Origin: Xanthomonas indica
Lineage (GTDB): Bacteria > Pseudomonadota > Gammaproteobacteria > Xanthomonadales > Xanthomonadaceae
Direction: 5' to 3'
Assembly (NCBI RefSeq): GCF_040529045.1
Contig: NZ_CP131914.1
Location: forward strand, 2,154,501-2,218,500
DNA: 64,000 nucleotides
Shown: one piece after another, positions 30,286 to 38,580 of the stretch
Layout of the letters: every line of letters starts with the position of its first letter
How positions within the stretch are numbered: the first letter of the stretch is position 1
Made by a program: the position numbers and the translations under genes
Notes under the pieces: model-generated
Databases searched by the model: none
What the model was told of the DNA's origin: nothing
What the model saw: only the letters and a program-made list of their open reading frames with translations

Positions 30286-31073
30286 ACGTCGGGAGTCGGG
30301 AATCGGGAATCGGGAATGGGAACAGCGGCGCTGCGGTCCCGCCAGAGACCCCGCAGCCCGCGGCTGTTGCGTCTTCCCCATTCCCCATTCCCGATTCCCC
30401 ACCACTGCACCTCATCTACGGCGGCACCTTCGATCCCATCCACAACGGCCACCTGGCGATCGCGCGGGCGGCGCGGGATGCGTTCGGGGTGCCGGTGCGG
30501 CTGATGCCGGCGGCCGATCCGCCGCATCGCCCGGCGCCTGGGGCCGATGCGCCGCAGCGCTGCGCGATGCTGGCGCTGGCGATCGCCGGCACGCCGGGGC
30601 TGGTGCTGGACCTGCACGAACTGCGCCGCGCGCAGGCCCGGCCGGGCGTGGCGTCCTACAGCATCGACACGGTGCGCGAGCTGCGTGGCGAACTCGGTGC
30701 CGAGGCGCCGCTGGCGCTGCTGATCGGCAGCGACAGCTTCGTGGGCTTCAACGGCTGGCGCGAGTGGCGGGCGCTGCTCGAGGCCGCGCACCTGGTCGTC
30801 GCCGACCGCGCCGGCAGCGGCTGGGAGCGGGCGGTGCCGGCGGAACTGGCGCAGGCGGTGGCCGGACGCTGGGCCGACACGCCGCAGGCGCTGACCGCCG
30901 CGCCGGGCGGCCGGCTGTGGTGCCTGCGGCAACCGCTGCGCAGCGAATCGGCCAGCCTGGTGCGGGCGCGCATCGCCGCCGGCGAGGACTGGGCGGCCCT
31001 GCTGCCGCCGGCCGTAGCCGCCTACATCCGCGACCACGGTCTGTATGCGTCCGGTGCCGCCGCCGCTGGCTGA
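30282..31073 (+). CDS. nadD: Nicotinate-nucleotide adenylyltransferase
   Basis: Converts nicotinate mononucleotide plus ATP to deamido-NAD. The nucleotidyltransferase motif [11 protein letters not shown] (47-57), GSDSF, and SLVRARIA in place of the usual ISSTxIR are visible. From ATG 30282 the protein has 263 residues, but the family normally starts at LHLIYGG (about residue 42). The extra 41 residues are encoded almost entirely by an inverted repeat pair (30291-30402). No other ATG or GTG lies in frame between; CTG at 30405 is the only late candidate. Either the extension is translated or a rare start codon is used. Confidence 0.93.
   Translation: MNVGSRESGIGNGNSGAAVPPETPQPAAVASSPFPIPDSPPLHLIYGGTFDPIHNGHLAIARAARDAFGVPVRLMPAADPPHRPAPGADAPQRCAMLALAIAGTPGLVLDLHELRRAQARPGVASYSIDTVRELRGELGAEAPLALLIGSDSFVGFNGWREWRALLEAAHLVVADRAGSGWERAVPAELAQAVAGRWADTPQALTAAPGGRLWCLRQPLRSESASLVRARIAAGEDWAALLPPAVAAYIRDHGLYASGAAAAG
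30291..30402. repeat. Inverted pair of GGGAATCGGG repeat arms within the nadD 5' end
   Basis: The left arm (about 30291-30320) holds three GGGAAT/C units, the right arm (30373-30402) the complementary CCCCATTCCCC/CGATTCCCC units, 52 bases apart. Together they encode most of the first 41 codons of the nadD frame. In RNA they could form a long hairpin just after the holA stop and over the nadD start region. Confidence 0.7.
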
Positions 31074-31096
31074 ATACGCGTCGTGCCGGGGTCGCC

Positions 31097-31102
31097 TATA
31101 AT
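31097..31102 (+). promoter_or_regulatory. Consensus -10 box upstream of rsfS
   Basis: An exact TATAAT, rare in this GC-rich DNA, lies 28 bases upstream of the rsfS TTG start and just after the nadD stop. No good -35 is found 16-18 bases before it. Position supports a promoter for rsfS and the genes after it. Confidence 0.5.
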
Positions 31103-31129
31103 TCGCCCCATTCCATCGAGTTCGCCGCT

Positions 31130-31549
31130 TTGTCCAGTCAAGCCCACGTCATCAAGACCCAAGTCCCCAATCCGCCGCCGCCGCTGCCGGTCCTGCTCGC
31201 CCACGTCCGCGAGGCAGTCGAGGAACTCAAGGCCAAGGACGTGGCGGAAATCGACGTGCGCGGCAAGTCCAGCGTCACCGACTACCTGGTCATCGTCTCC
31301 GGCACCTCTACCCGCCACGTCAAGTCGATCGCCGACGAAGTGATCAAGTACGCCAAGCGCCTGGACGTGATGCCGCTGGGCGTGGAAGGCGAGCGCGAGG
31401 CCGAGTGGGTGCTGGTCGATCTCGGCGACGTGGTGGTGCACGTGATGCTGCCGCGGGTGCGCGAGTTCTATGCGCTGGAGCGGCTGTGGACGGTCGGCGA
31501 CCAGCCGCCGGGCGACGACGACGGCGACGACACGGCACGCGATGCCTAA
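31130..31549 (+). CDS. rsfS: Ribosomal silencing factor RsfS
   Basis: A 139-residue protein of the DUF143/Iojap family that binds uL14 and blocks subunit joining in starvation. [21 protein letters not shown]... opens the domain and [15 protein letters not shown] is the classical motif. The C-terminal tail ([15 protein letters not shown]) is acidic and longer than in E. coli. No ATG is available in frame at the right place; the start used is TTG 31130-31132, and the actual start could be a little downstream. It overlaps the J-domain gene by eight bases. Confidence 0.92.
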   Translation: MSSQAHVIKTQVPNPPPPLPVLLAHVREAVEELKAKDVAEIDVRGKSSVTDYLVIVSGTSTRHVKSIADEVIKYAKRLDVMPLGVEGEREAEWVLVDLGDVVVHVMLPRVREFYALERLWTVGDQPPGDDDGDDTARDA

Positions 31550-32696
31550 GCGGCAGGCCGGCCTGCCGGCTGGCGGGTCCGATATCGCGCCGTCCGTCCG
31601 AATCCGCGCTGGTACCGACACCGCTGCGCAGCTGCTGGCCACACCGGCGCGCAAACGCTTCGATGCGCTGATCGAACGCCTGGAGCGGACCCGCGAGGAA
31701 CTGCGCGACTGGCGCGAGGCGTTGCCGCGCTGGGAACAGCGGTTCCATGCGCAGGTCGAGCCGCTGCTGCAGGCGCGCGATGCGGCGCAGGCGCAGCTGG
31801 TGCATGACCTGGACGCCGCGCATGCCATGCACAAGCTGGGCAAGCGCGAGCGTGCGGACTTGTCCGAGACGCTCTGCGCGCTGGCCGCGCCGCTGCTGGA
31901 GCAACCCGGATTCGACGCGCTGAAGTCGATCCATGCACGCCACCGCGGCGCGCAAGGCGAGGGCGGCGACATCCTGCAAGACGCCGCGATGCAAGCGGCG
32001 CTCGCCGCCGAGTTCGGCCTGACCATCGAAGAACTGCAGCACCTGCCGTCGCCGGAAGCGATTTACGCGCAACTGCAGCAGCGCCAGCACCAGCAACAGG
32101 CGCATGCGGATGGGCGCGCGCAGCGGCATGCCAAGCGCCGCCGCGCCGGCGCGGGCCCGGCGGCCGCGAGCGAGTTCGATCCGCAGCAGGCGCGGCGCGC
32201 GCTGTACCGCAGCCTGGTCGCGGCGCTGCACCCGGACCGCGAACCCGATGCGCGGCAACGCGAACGCAAGACCGCGCTGATGCAGGAACTCAACCGCGTC
32301 TACCGTCAGGACGATCTGCTGGGCCTGCTGGAACTGCAACTGGAGATCGGCCAGTTGGACCACGCCGGGATCGCGTCCATGGCCGAGGAGCGGATCGGCG
32401 ACTACGCCGCGATGTTCGCCACGCAACTGCAGCAGGTCGAGCGGGAGCTGGCGCAGGTGGTCGATGCGTTCGTGGCCGACTACGGGCTGGCCCTGGAGCG
32501 CCGCCCGCAGCCGCGGCGCCTGGATGCGCTGATGGCGCAGATCAAGCGCCAGTTGCAGGACGAGATCGCGTATTGCGAGGAGGACCGGCGCGCGCTGCAG
32601 CAGCCGTCCACGCTCAAGCAGTGGCTGCGCGAGCAGCGTGCGGCGCGCGAGGCGCAGGACGCCGCCGCGGCTGCTGGCGTGGCGGAGCGCGGATGA
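31542..32696 (+). CDS. J-domain-containing coiled-coil protein
   Basis: A 384-residue protein inserted between rsfS and rlmH. A long helical N-terminal part (about 35-200, charged, probably coiled coil, with a Gln/His-rich stretch around 178-188) precedes a J-domain-like region: [16 protein letters not shown] contains HPD (230-232), the tripeptide by which J proteins stimulate Hsp70 ATPase. A second helical part follows (270-384). No Gly/Phe or zinc region is present, so it is not a DnaJ. ATG 31542 overlaps the rsfS stop by eight bases. Role unknown; ribosome-linked chaperoning is a guess from its neighbours. Confidence 0.83.
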   Translation: MPKRQAGLPAGGSDIAPSVRIRAGTDTAAQLLATPARKRFDALIERLERTREELRDWREALPRWEQRFHAQVEPLLQARDAAQAQLVHDLDAAHAMHKLGKRERADLSETLCALAAPLLEQPGFDALKSIHARHRGAQGEGGDILQDAAMQAALAAEFGLTIEELQHLPSPEAIYAQLQQRQHQQQAHADGRAQRHAKRRRAGAGPAAASEFDPQQARRALYRSLVAALHPDREPDARQRERKTALMQELNRVYRQDDLLGLLELQLEIGQLDHAGIASMAEERIGDYAAMFATQLQQVERELAQVVDAFVADYGLALERRPQPRRLDALMAQIKRQLQDEIAYCEEDRRALQQPSTLKQWLREQRAAREAQDAAAAAGVAERG

Positions 32697-32718
32697 TGCG
32701 CGCGCGGCGGTCGACGCC

Positions 32719-33189
32719 ATGAAGGCGCGCCTCATCGCCACCGGCGAGCGCGCCCCGGCCTGGGTGGCGCAGGGGTTCGCCGAGTACCGCAAGCGGCTCT
32801 CGCACTGGCTGCCGCTGGAGCTGGTCGAGATCGAGCCCGGCCTGCGCGGCAAGGGCCGCGATGCGCAGCGCGCGATCGAGGACGAAGGCCGCCGCGTCCT
32901 GGCGGCGCTGCCGAAGAACGCGCTGGTGGTGGCGCTGGACGTGCCCGGCAAGCAGCACAGCTCCGAGCAACTGGCGCAGCGCATGGAGCACTGGCGCGGG
33001 CAGGGGCGCGATTTGGCGTTCCTGATCGGCGGTCCCGAGGGCCACTCGCCGGAGGTGCTGGCGGTGGCCAGTGAATCCTGGTCGCTGGGGCCGCTGACCC
33101 TGCCGCACATGCTGGTGCGGCTGGTGGTGGCCGAACAGCTCTATCGCGCCGCGGCGATGCTGGCCAATCATCCCTATCATCGCGCCTGA
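32719..33189 (+). CDS. rlmH: 23S rRNA pseudouridine-1915 N3-methyltransferase
   Basis: A 156-residue SPOUT methyltransferase that methylates pseudouridine 1915 in helix 69 of the 23S rRNA. The trefoil-knot motif FLIGGPEGH and the C-terminal SLGPLTLPHMLVRLVVAEQLYRA are both present; the length equals the E. coli enzyme (155). Start ATG 32719, 22 bases after the J-domain gene. It is the last gene of the plus-strand block and is followed by a strong terminator. Confidence 0.96.
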   Translation: MKARLIATGERAPAWVAQGFAEYRKRLSHWLPLELVEIEPGLRGKGRDAQRAIEDEGRRVLAALPKNALVVALDVPGKQHSSEQLAQRMEHWRGQGRDLAFLIGGPEGHSPEVLAVASESWSLGPLTLPHMLVRLVVAEQLYRAAAMLANHPYHRA

Positions 33190-33260
33190 TTGCTCATCGC
33201 GCGCGGTGGCATGCCTGCGTGCTCGCCAATCCCATGCGCGCCGGTCCGGCAGCAAAACAA

Positions 33261-33286
33261 AAAGCCCGGGCTCTCGCCCGGGCTTT
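33261..33286. terminator. Bidirectional rho-independent terminator
   Basis: AAAGCCCGGG and CCCGGGCTTT form a 10-bp stem around CTCTCG, with A-rich sequence before and TTTCG after. It lies between the converging rlmH and TonB-dependent receptor genes, 72 and 25 bases from their stops, and can serve both. Confidence 0.9.
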
Positions 33287-33311
33287 CGTTACTGCAGTGC
33301 GACGTTCGCGA

Positions 33312-36074
33312 TCAGTTGAACGTGTACTTCGCACCCACCGTGAAGTAGCGGCCGATTGCGCCGCTGTAGTGCAGCGGGTTGTAGTTGACCGCACCGTAGG
33401 TGGTCGGATCCAGCGGGGCGATCCGGTCGAACACGTTCTGCACCGAGGCGTTCAGTTCGAAGGCCTCGGTGATGTTCCAGCGGCCCGACAGATCGAAGGT
33501 GGTGAACGAGGCGATCTTCTTGACCGGCGTACCGTCGGCGTAGAACGCCTGGTAGTCGCCGCCGCGGCGATCCTTGTTCTCGATGCTGTCGATGTAGTTG
33601 ACCACTCCGCTCACGCTCCAGGTGCCCTGCTTCCAGGTGGTGCCGAAGTTGATGCGGTCCTGCGGGGTGCCGATGCAGTTGGTCACGTCGCAGTTGCCGT
33701 GCGTGCCCACGTAGTCGACGGTGGTGTCGCCTTCGGTGCGCTCGAACTTGAGCAGGTGGCTCCACTGCGCGTCCAGCTCCAGCTGGCCGGGGCCGATCGC
33801 GAAGGTTTGGCGGATGTCGGTATCGATGCCGCGCACGCGCGAGGAGTTCGCGTTCACGTAGCCGGTGTTGACCGCCAGGATGGTGCCGCTGTTCGGCACG
33901 CCGCCGATGTTGTTGCTGTCGCGCAGGACGTTGCCGGCGGCGATCGCGTCGGCGGTGCTGCCCTGGGCGATCTCGTTGGTGCGCTTGATCTCCCAGCCGT
34001 CCACGGTCAGCGAGGTGGTCGAGGTCGGCTGCAGCACGAAGCCCACCGAGTAGCTCTTGGATTCCTCGGGCTTCAGCGCTGGGTTCGGGCGGGTGATGAT
34101 CGCCACCGAGCGCGCGGTGCACTCGTTGGCCGGATCGATCGCGCAGCGCACCGGATCGCGGGCGTTGGAGAACGCGGCCAGGCCGCCGTCGCCGTTCTCG
34201 GCCGGGTTCGGTGCGCGGAAGCCCTCGGCGTAGCTGGCGCGCAGCGCGATCCAGTCGGCCGGCGTCCACTTCACGCCGAACTTCGGCGTGGCCTTGCCGT
34301 CGCCGCCGTCGTACTTGTCGTAGCGCAGCGCCGCGGACAGTTCCAGTTGCTCCAGCACTGGCGCCGACAGCTCGACGTGGGCGGCGTAGACGTTCTGGGT
34401 GCCGTCGTAGGCCGAGTAGCCGAGGCCGATGATGTCGCCGACGTCGGTGTAGGTCTGCGGGGTCAGGCTATTGCTGGTCTTGCGCCATTCGGCGCCGAAC
34501 GCCAGGCCCAGCGGGCCGCCCTTGAGATCGGCCAGGCTGCGCGAGACGTTGAAGTCGAACATGTCCAGTTCGGACTTGGCGCGGGCGCTGATGGTCGGCG
34601 AGATGTAGTCGTACAGCGCCTGCGAGTTCAGATTGGCATTGTCGCCGATGCGCCAGGTGCCGGCGGGGCAGGCCGGGTTGCCGAGCACGCAGCGCACTGC
34701 GCTGTAGCGCAGGAAGCCGGTGCGCTTGTTGACCAGGTTGGTGCCCGAGTGCAGGTAGCCGGTGTCGTAGCTCCAGTCGCCCCAGTTGCCCTTCACGCCG
34801 ACCAGGAAGCGGTTGAACTCGTTGGTGTTGTCGGTCACCCGCGGGCCCACGTCCCAGGCGCTGTAGCGCAGGCGCGCAGCGTAGGGCAGCGGATTGTCGG
34901 GATGGCCGGCGTAGAGCACGGTGGCGCCCGCGCCACTGTTGGCGTTGACCGGACCGCCCGGGTAGCCCCAGCCGCCGGACACGGCCGACGGGGTGTTGGA
35001 GAACACGGTGTTCTTCTTCGAGTAGCCGATCTCGGTGTAGATCTCGCCGCCCTCGCCGAAGGCGAAGCTGGCGCGCCCGAACACGTTGACGTACTTCTCT
35101 TCCGGCGCCAGGTCGCGGAACTGCTGGGCCGGATCCCACAGACAGCCCTGCGCCTGCGCGGTGGCGTCGCTCTGGCCGGGGATGGTGGTCAGGCCGGCGC
35201 AGCCGGGGAGCGCCACCAGTTGTCCGGCGGTGTTGAACACCGAGCCGTTGGGGCCGGTGCCGCCGGCGGTGCCGCCGCTGAGGTAGGCGCCGCCGAGGAA
35301 TTGCGCGTCCTGCGCCGCGTAGCCCCAGCGCCGGATGTCGCCGGTGCCGATCCACTTGCGGTCCTTGCGGTCGCTGATCTTGATCGCGTCGGTCTTGCCC
35401 ACGTCCAGGCTGAAGAACGCGTTCCAGCCGTCGCTGGAGAGGTCGCCGGTGCCGGCGGTCAGGGTGGCCTTGCGCGCATCGCCATCGCCGTCGCCGGAGA
35501 TGCCGTAGGAGCCGCGCAGGATCGCGCCCTGGAAGTCGCTGCGCAGGATGATGTTGACCACGCCGGCGATGGCGTCGGAGCCGTAGATCGCCGAGGCGCC
35601 GTCCTTCAGCACTTCGACCCGCTCGACCGCGTCCAGCGGGATGGTGCTCAGGTCGGTGAAGACCTTCTGGCCGTCGTCGGCCAGCCCATAGGTCGCCATG
35701 CGCCGGCCGTTCAACAGCACCAGGGTGGAACCGGCGCCCAGGCCGCGCAGCGAGATGCCGGCGCCGCCGCCGGCGAAGCCGTTGCCGAAGCTCTTGGGGA
35801 TCGAGCCGGCGCCGTCTGCGGTCAGGGTCTGCAGGTATTCGGCCAGCGAGGTCTTGCCAGTGCGGTCGATTTCCTGGCGGGTCACCACCTGCACCGGCGA
35901 CGGGGTCTCGGTGTCGGTGCGCGGGATGTTGGAGCCGGTGACGGTGATACGGTCGAGATTGGTGGCCGCTTCCTGGGCGAAGGCGGCAGTGCCTGCGAAG
36001 GCGGCGAGCACGCCGGTCACGGAGGCGCACAGCAGGGACCGGCGGGTTGCACGCCGTTGGGTCGGGATGTTCAC
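33312..36074 (-). CDS. TonB-dependent outer-membrane receptor
   Basis: A 920-residue receptor. A signal peptide (to about residue 34) is followed by a TonB box (DRITVTG, 41-47), a plug domain (about 55-170, with SLRGLGAGSTLVLLNGRRM and GSDAIAGVVNIILR) and a 22-strand-type barrel. The last residues are GAKYTFN, ending in Asn rather than the usual Phe. Start GTG 36072-36074 follows AGGAGAG by five bases. The ligand is unknown. A TonB gene lies just upstream on the same strand. Xanthomonads carry many such receptors for plant-derived carbohydrates. Confidence 0.93.
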   Translation of the reverse strand: MNIPTQRRATRRSLLCASVTGVLAAFAGTAAFAQEAATNLDRITVTGSNIPRTDTETPSPVQVVTRQEIDRTGKTSLAEYLQTLTADGAGSIPKSFGNGFAGGGAGISLRGLGAGSTLVLLNGRRMATYGLADDGQKVFTDLSTIPLDAVERVEVLKDGASAIYGSDAIAGVVNIILRSDFQGAILRGSYGISGDGDGDARKATLTAGTGDLSSDGWNAFFSLDVGKTDAIKISDRKDRKWIGTGDIRRWGYAAQDAQFLGGAYLSGGTAGGTGPNGSVFNTAGQLVALPGCAGLTTIPGQSDATAQAQGCLWDPAQQFRDLAPEEKYVNVFGRASFAFGEGGEIYTEIGYSKKNTVFSNTPSAVSGGWGYPGGPVNANSGAGATVLYAGHPDNPLPYAARLRYSAWDVGPRVTDNTNEFNRFLVGVKGNWGDWSYDTGYLHSGTNLVNKRTGFLRYSAVRCVLGNPACPAGTWRIGDNANLNSQALYDYISPTISARAKSELDMFDFNVSRSLADLKGGPLGLAFGAEWRKTSNSLTPQTYTDVGDIIGLGYSAYDGTQNVYAAHVELSAPVLEQLELSAALRYDKYDGGDGKATPKFGVKWTPADWIALRASYAEGFRAPNPAENGDGGLAAFSNARDPVRCAIDPANECTARSVAIITRPNPALKPEESKSYSVGFVLQPTSTTSLTVDGWEIKRTNEIAQGSTADAIAAGNVLRDSNNIGGVPNSGTILAVNTGYVNANSSRVRGIDTDIRQTFAIGPGQLELDAQWSHLLKFERTEGDTTVDYVGTHGNCDVTNCIGTPQDRINFGTTWKQGTWSVSGVVNYIDSIENKDRRGGDYQAFYADGTPVKKIASFTTFDLSGRWNITEAFELNASVQNVFDRIAPLDPTTYGAVNYNPLHYSGAIGRYFTVGAKYTFN

Positions 36075-36122
36075 AGTTTCTCTCCTAACTGGAAACGCAG
36101 GTTGTGTCTTTCTGACGAAAGT

Positions 36123-36143
36123 GCCGACCTTTTGACGGTCGGC
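36123..36143 (-). promoter_or_regulatory. Leader hairpin upstream of the TonB-dependent receptor
   Basis: On the minus strand GCCGACC and GGTCGGC form a perfect 7-bp stem with a GTCAAAA loop, about 50 bases before the GTG start. There is no U-tract, so it is not a terminator; it may stabilise or regulate the leader. Confidence 0.3.
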
Positions 36144-36236
36144 TGGTTCCCATCTAGGTGTATCTATCGTGAACAAATAGTGAATTTTTGCGGAATGTGC
36201 GCGGCCGGGCGGACCCGGCCGCGCGCGTCGCAACCC

Positions 36237-36908
36237 TCAGCGATCCAGCGAAAAATCGATCGGCACCAGCCCGTACGCCTGCACCGGCGTGCCGTTCTGC
36301 AACGCCGGCTGGAACGCCCAGCGCTTGAGCACCTGGTCGCGGGCGGCCTGGTCCAGCGCCCGGTGGCCGCTGCTCTTCTCGACGGTGACCTGTAGCGGCT
36401 GTCCGTCGGTGCCGACCAGTACCCGCAGCAGTACGCTGCCCTGCAGATGCTCGCGCAGCGCGTCGCGCGGATACGGCGGCGCCGGCGCGCGCAGGTACTG
36501 CAACTGCATGCCGTCCACCGGCGCGCTCACGCTCGCCGGCGGCAGGCTGGGCGCGGCGATGCTGGGCGTGGGGTCGACGCTGGGCGCGCTGTCCAGCGCC
36601 ACCGGGCTGCTGTCGACCGCTGGCTCCGGCGTCGAGGTCGGCACCGGCACCGCAGTGGGCGTGCGCGGCTGCGTCGGTACCTGTTTCTCGACAGTGGGAA
36701 TGGTCGGCGGCGGCGGCGTGACCTTGACCACCACCGGTTGCTGCCAGGGCGGCTGCACCTGCGCCGGTTCCGGTGGCGCGGTCACGTGCGAGAGCGGAAG
36801 CAGCAGCAACAGGGCGGCCAGCACGTGCAGGGCGATCGCGGTGCTGTAGGCCAGGACCCGGGACAGGTCGATGCGGAAGGACGGGGCGGGGAGTTGCGTG
36901 CGAACCAT
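36237..36908 (-). CDS. Energy transducer TonB
   Basis: A 223-residue TonB-type protein. One N-terminal helix (VLAYSTAIALHVLAALLLLLP) with a His (SHV), a long Pro/Thr/Val-rich linker (about 45-135), and a TonB C-terminal domain (PPYPRDALREHLQGSVLLRV ... RWAFQPALQNG). It should couple ExbB/ExbD proton flow to outer-membrane receptors, presumably the receptor downstream. exbB and exbD are not nearby. Start ATG 36906-36908. The gap to the receptor (36075-36236) is long enough for a separate promoter. Confidence 0.92.
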   Translation of the reverse strand: MVRTQLPAPSFRIDLSRVLAYSTAIALHVLAALLLLLPLSHVTAPPEPAQVQPPWQQPVVVKVTPPPPTIPTVEKQVPTQPRTPTAVPVPTSTPEPAVDSSPVALDSAPSVDPTPSIAAPSLPPASVSAPVDGMQLQYLRAPAPPYPRDALREHLQGSVLLRVLVGTDGQPLQVTVEKSSGHRALDQAARDQVLKRWAFQPALQNGTPVQAYGLVPIDFSLDR

Positions 36909-37096
36909 GGATCCACCTCTGCGATAGGAGTGTCGTGGACTGCGGTACGGGGAAACGCACGGGGGCGGCGGATGGGGTCGTGGCGCCCGTCCGCGCTTCG
37001 ACAGTGCGCCGGTCGCGGTCGCTTTGGCAAGCGCTGGCGGAGATCGGCGCCGGGTGCCACAGTGGCGAAGGGCGGTGCTGCCGGATCCAGACACGA

Positions 37097-37120
37097 CGAC
37101 GGCGCCCGCAGGCGCCGTCG
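37097..37120 (-). terminator. GC-rich hairpin downstream of the SIMPL gene
   Basis: CGACGGCGCC and GGCGCCGTCG form a 10-bp perfect stem with a 4-base loop, 24 bases after the SIMPL stop. There is no clear U-run, so termination may be weak. Confidence 0.5.
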
Positions 37121-37143
37121 CGAGGTGTGGCCGGGCAGCCGGC

Positions 37144-37881
37144 TTACTTGCCCAGTTCGAACACCACGTCCAGGTTGACCGAGACGCTGCTTTCGCCCGC
37201 GGCCACCGGGGTGTCGGCTTCGGCCTTCATCGCCATCGCGCGCATCATCGGCATCGGCGGACGCACGCCGCCACCGCTGCCCTCGGAAATACTGACGAAG
37301 CGCCGCACGCGCAGGCCCAGCGCCTTGGCGTAGCTCTGCGCGCGCGCCTGCGCCTTCTTCAGCGCATCGACCCGGGCCTGGTCGTACAGCGGTTCCGGGT
37401 CGTCGATCTCGAAGGTGGGGCCGTTGATCTGGTTGGCGCCCTGCGCGGCCAGCGCGTCGAGCACCTTGCCGAGCTTGGCGATGTCGCGCACCTTGAGGTT
37501 GACCGAGTTGCTGGCCTGGTAGCCGATGATCTGCGGGGCCTGGTTCTCGGCGTACTTGTACTGCGGGTTGAGGCTGACGCCGCTGGTCTGCACATCCTTG
37601 TCGGCGATGCCGGCGGTGCGGATCGCGGCCAGCACCTTGGTCATCTGCTCGGCGTTCTGGCGCATCGCCGCGGCGCTGTCGGTGGCCTGGGTGACCACGC
37701 CGGCCGAGATCGCGGCCACGTCGGGCGTGCGCTTGGCCTCGGCCTGCGCGGCGATGTTGAGCAAGGTGCCGTCGGCGGGCACGGCGTAGCCGGGCGCGGC
37801 GGATTGGGCGTGGGCGGTCATCGTGCCTCCTAGGGCGAGGGACAGGGCCAGCAGCAGTGGGCGGACGGACAATGCGCGCAT
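37144..37881 (-). CDS. SIMPL domain (DUF541) periplasmic protein
   Basis: A 245-residue exported protein. The signal peptide ends at AHA-QS. The mature part matches the SIMPL/DUF541 family (E. coli YggE): GTLLNIAAQAEAKRTPDVAAIS, VQTSGVSLNPQY, a GYQASNSVNLKVRD segment, and a C-terminal SVSVNLDVVFELGK strand. YggE-like proteins reduce oxidative stress in E. coli and form ring-like oligomers; no enzymatic activity is established. Start ATG 37879-37881. Divergent from maf. Confidence 0.92.
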   Translation of the reverse strand: MRALSVRPLLLALSLALGGTMTAHAQSAAPGYAVPADGTLLNIAAQAEAKRTPDVAAISAGVVTQATDSAAAMRQNAEQMTKVLAAIRTAGIADKDVQTSGVSLNPQYKYAENQAPQIIGYQASNSVNLKVRDIAKLGKVLDALAAQGANQINGPTFEIDDPEPLYDQARVDALKKAQARAQSYAKALGLRVRRFVSISEGSGGGVRPPMPMMRAMAMKAEADTPVAAGESSVSVNLDVVFELGK

Positions 37882-38013
37882 CGATGTTCTCCTTGAAGAA
37901 TGGGGCGAGGGTGTTGCCGCGACGATGAACGCGTCGTGATCTTCGCCGGGGTTGAAGCGATCGTCGCGCCATCGGCGTTCGTTCAGCCAGTCCGCTCGGG
38001 TTATCCTTCGGCC

Positions 38014-38580
38014 ATGCTGTATCTCGCGTCCCGTTCCCCTCGCAGAAACGAACTGCTGACCCGCCTCGGCGTGCCGTTCCGGATCCTCGATCTCGAGGTG
38101 CCGGAAGTGCGCGCGGCCGACGAGTCGGCGCAGGCCTACGTGCGCCGCGTGGCGCTGGACAAGGCCCGCGCCGGGCTGGCGCAGCTGGCCGACAGCGCCG
38201 ACGCGGTCGTGCTCGGCGCCGACACCGAAGTGGTGCTGGACGACCGCGTCTTCGGCAAGCCGGCCGACGCCGAGGACGCCGCGGCGATGCTGGCGGCCCT
38301 GTCCGGACGCACCCACCAGGCGATGACCGCGGTGGCGCTGGTCGCCGCCGACCGCGAGGAGGTGGTGCTGGTGCCCACGGCGGTGACCTTCGCCACGCTG
38401 TCGGCGCGCGACATCGCCGACTACGTGGCCAGCGGCGAGCCGATGGGGCGGGCCGGCGCGTATGCGATCCAGGGCGGCGCCGAGCGTTTCGTCAGCCGTC
38501 TCGACGGCAGTTATTCCGGGGTGATGGGCCTGCCCCTGCACCAGACCCACCACCTGCTGCGCACCTTCGGAGTGCTGTGA
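38014..38580 (+). CDS. maf: Maf-like nucleotide pyrophosphatase
   Basis: A 188-residue Maf-family protein, the YhdE (dTTP/UTP pyrophosphatase) type that cleans modified nucleotides. [11 protein letters not shown] is the N-terminal phosphate loop, ADTEVVLDD carries a conserved acidic residue, and [31 protein letters not shown] matches the family's C-terminal signature across its length. ATG 38014. Its TGA stop overlaps the rng ATG by one base (TGATG), so rng is translationally coupled. Confidence 0.94.
   Translation: MLYLASRSPRRNELLTRLGVPFRILDLEVPEVRAADESAQAYVRRVALDKARAGLAQLADSADAVVLGADTEVVLDDRVFGKPADAEDAAAMLAALSGRTHQAMTAVALVAADREEVVLVPTAVTFATLSARDIADYVASGEPMGRAGAYAIQGGAERFVSRLDGSYSGVMGLPLHQTHHLLRTFGVL

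Noticed and set aside
33219-36395. A 1058-codon plus-strand frame opposite the TonB-dependent receptor
   Set aside because: Antisense to a receptor with complete plug and barrel motifs; no domain of its own.
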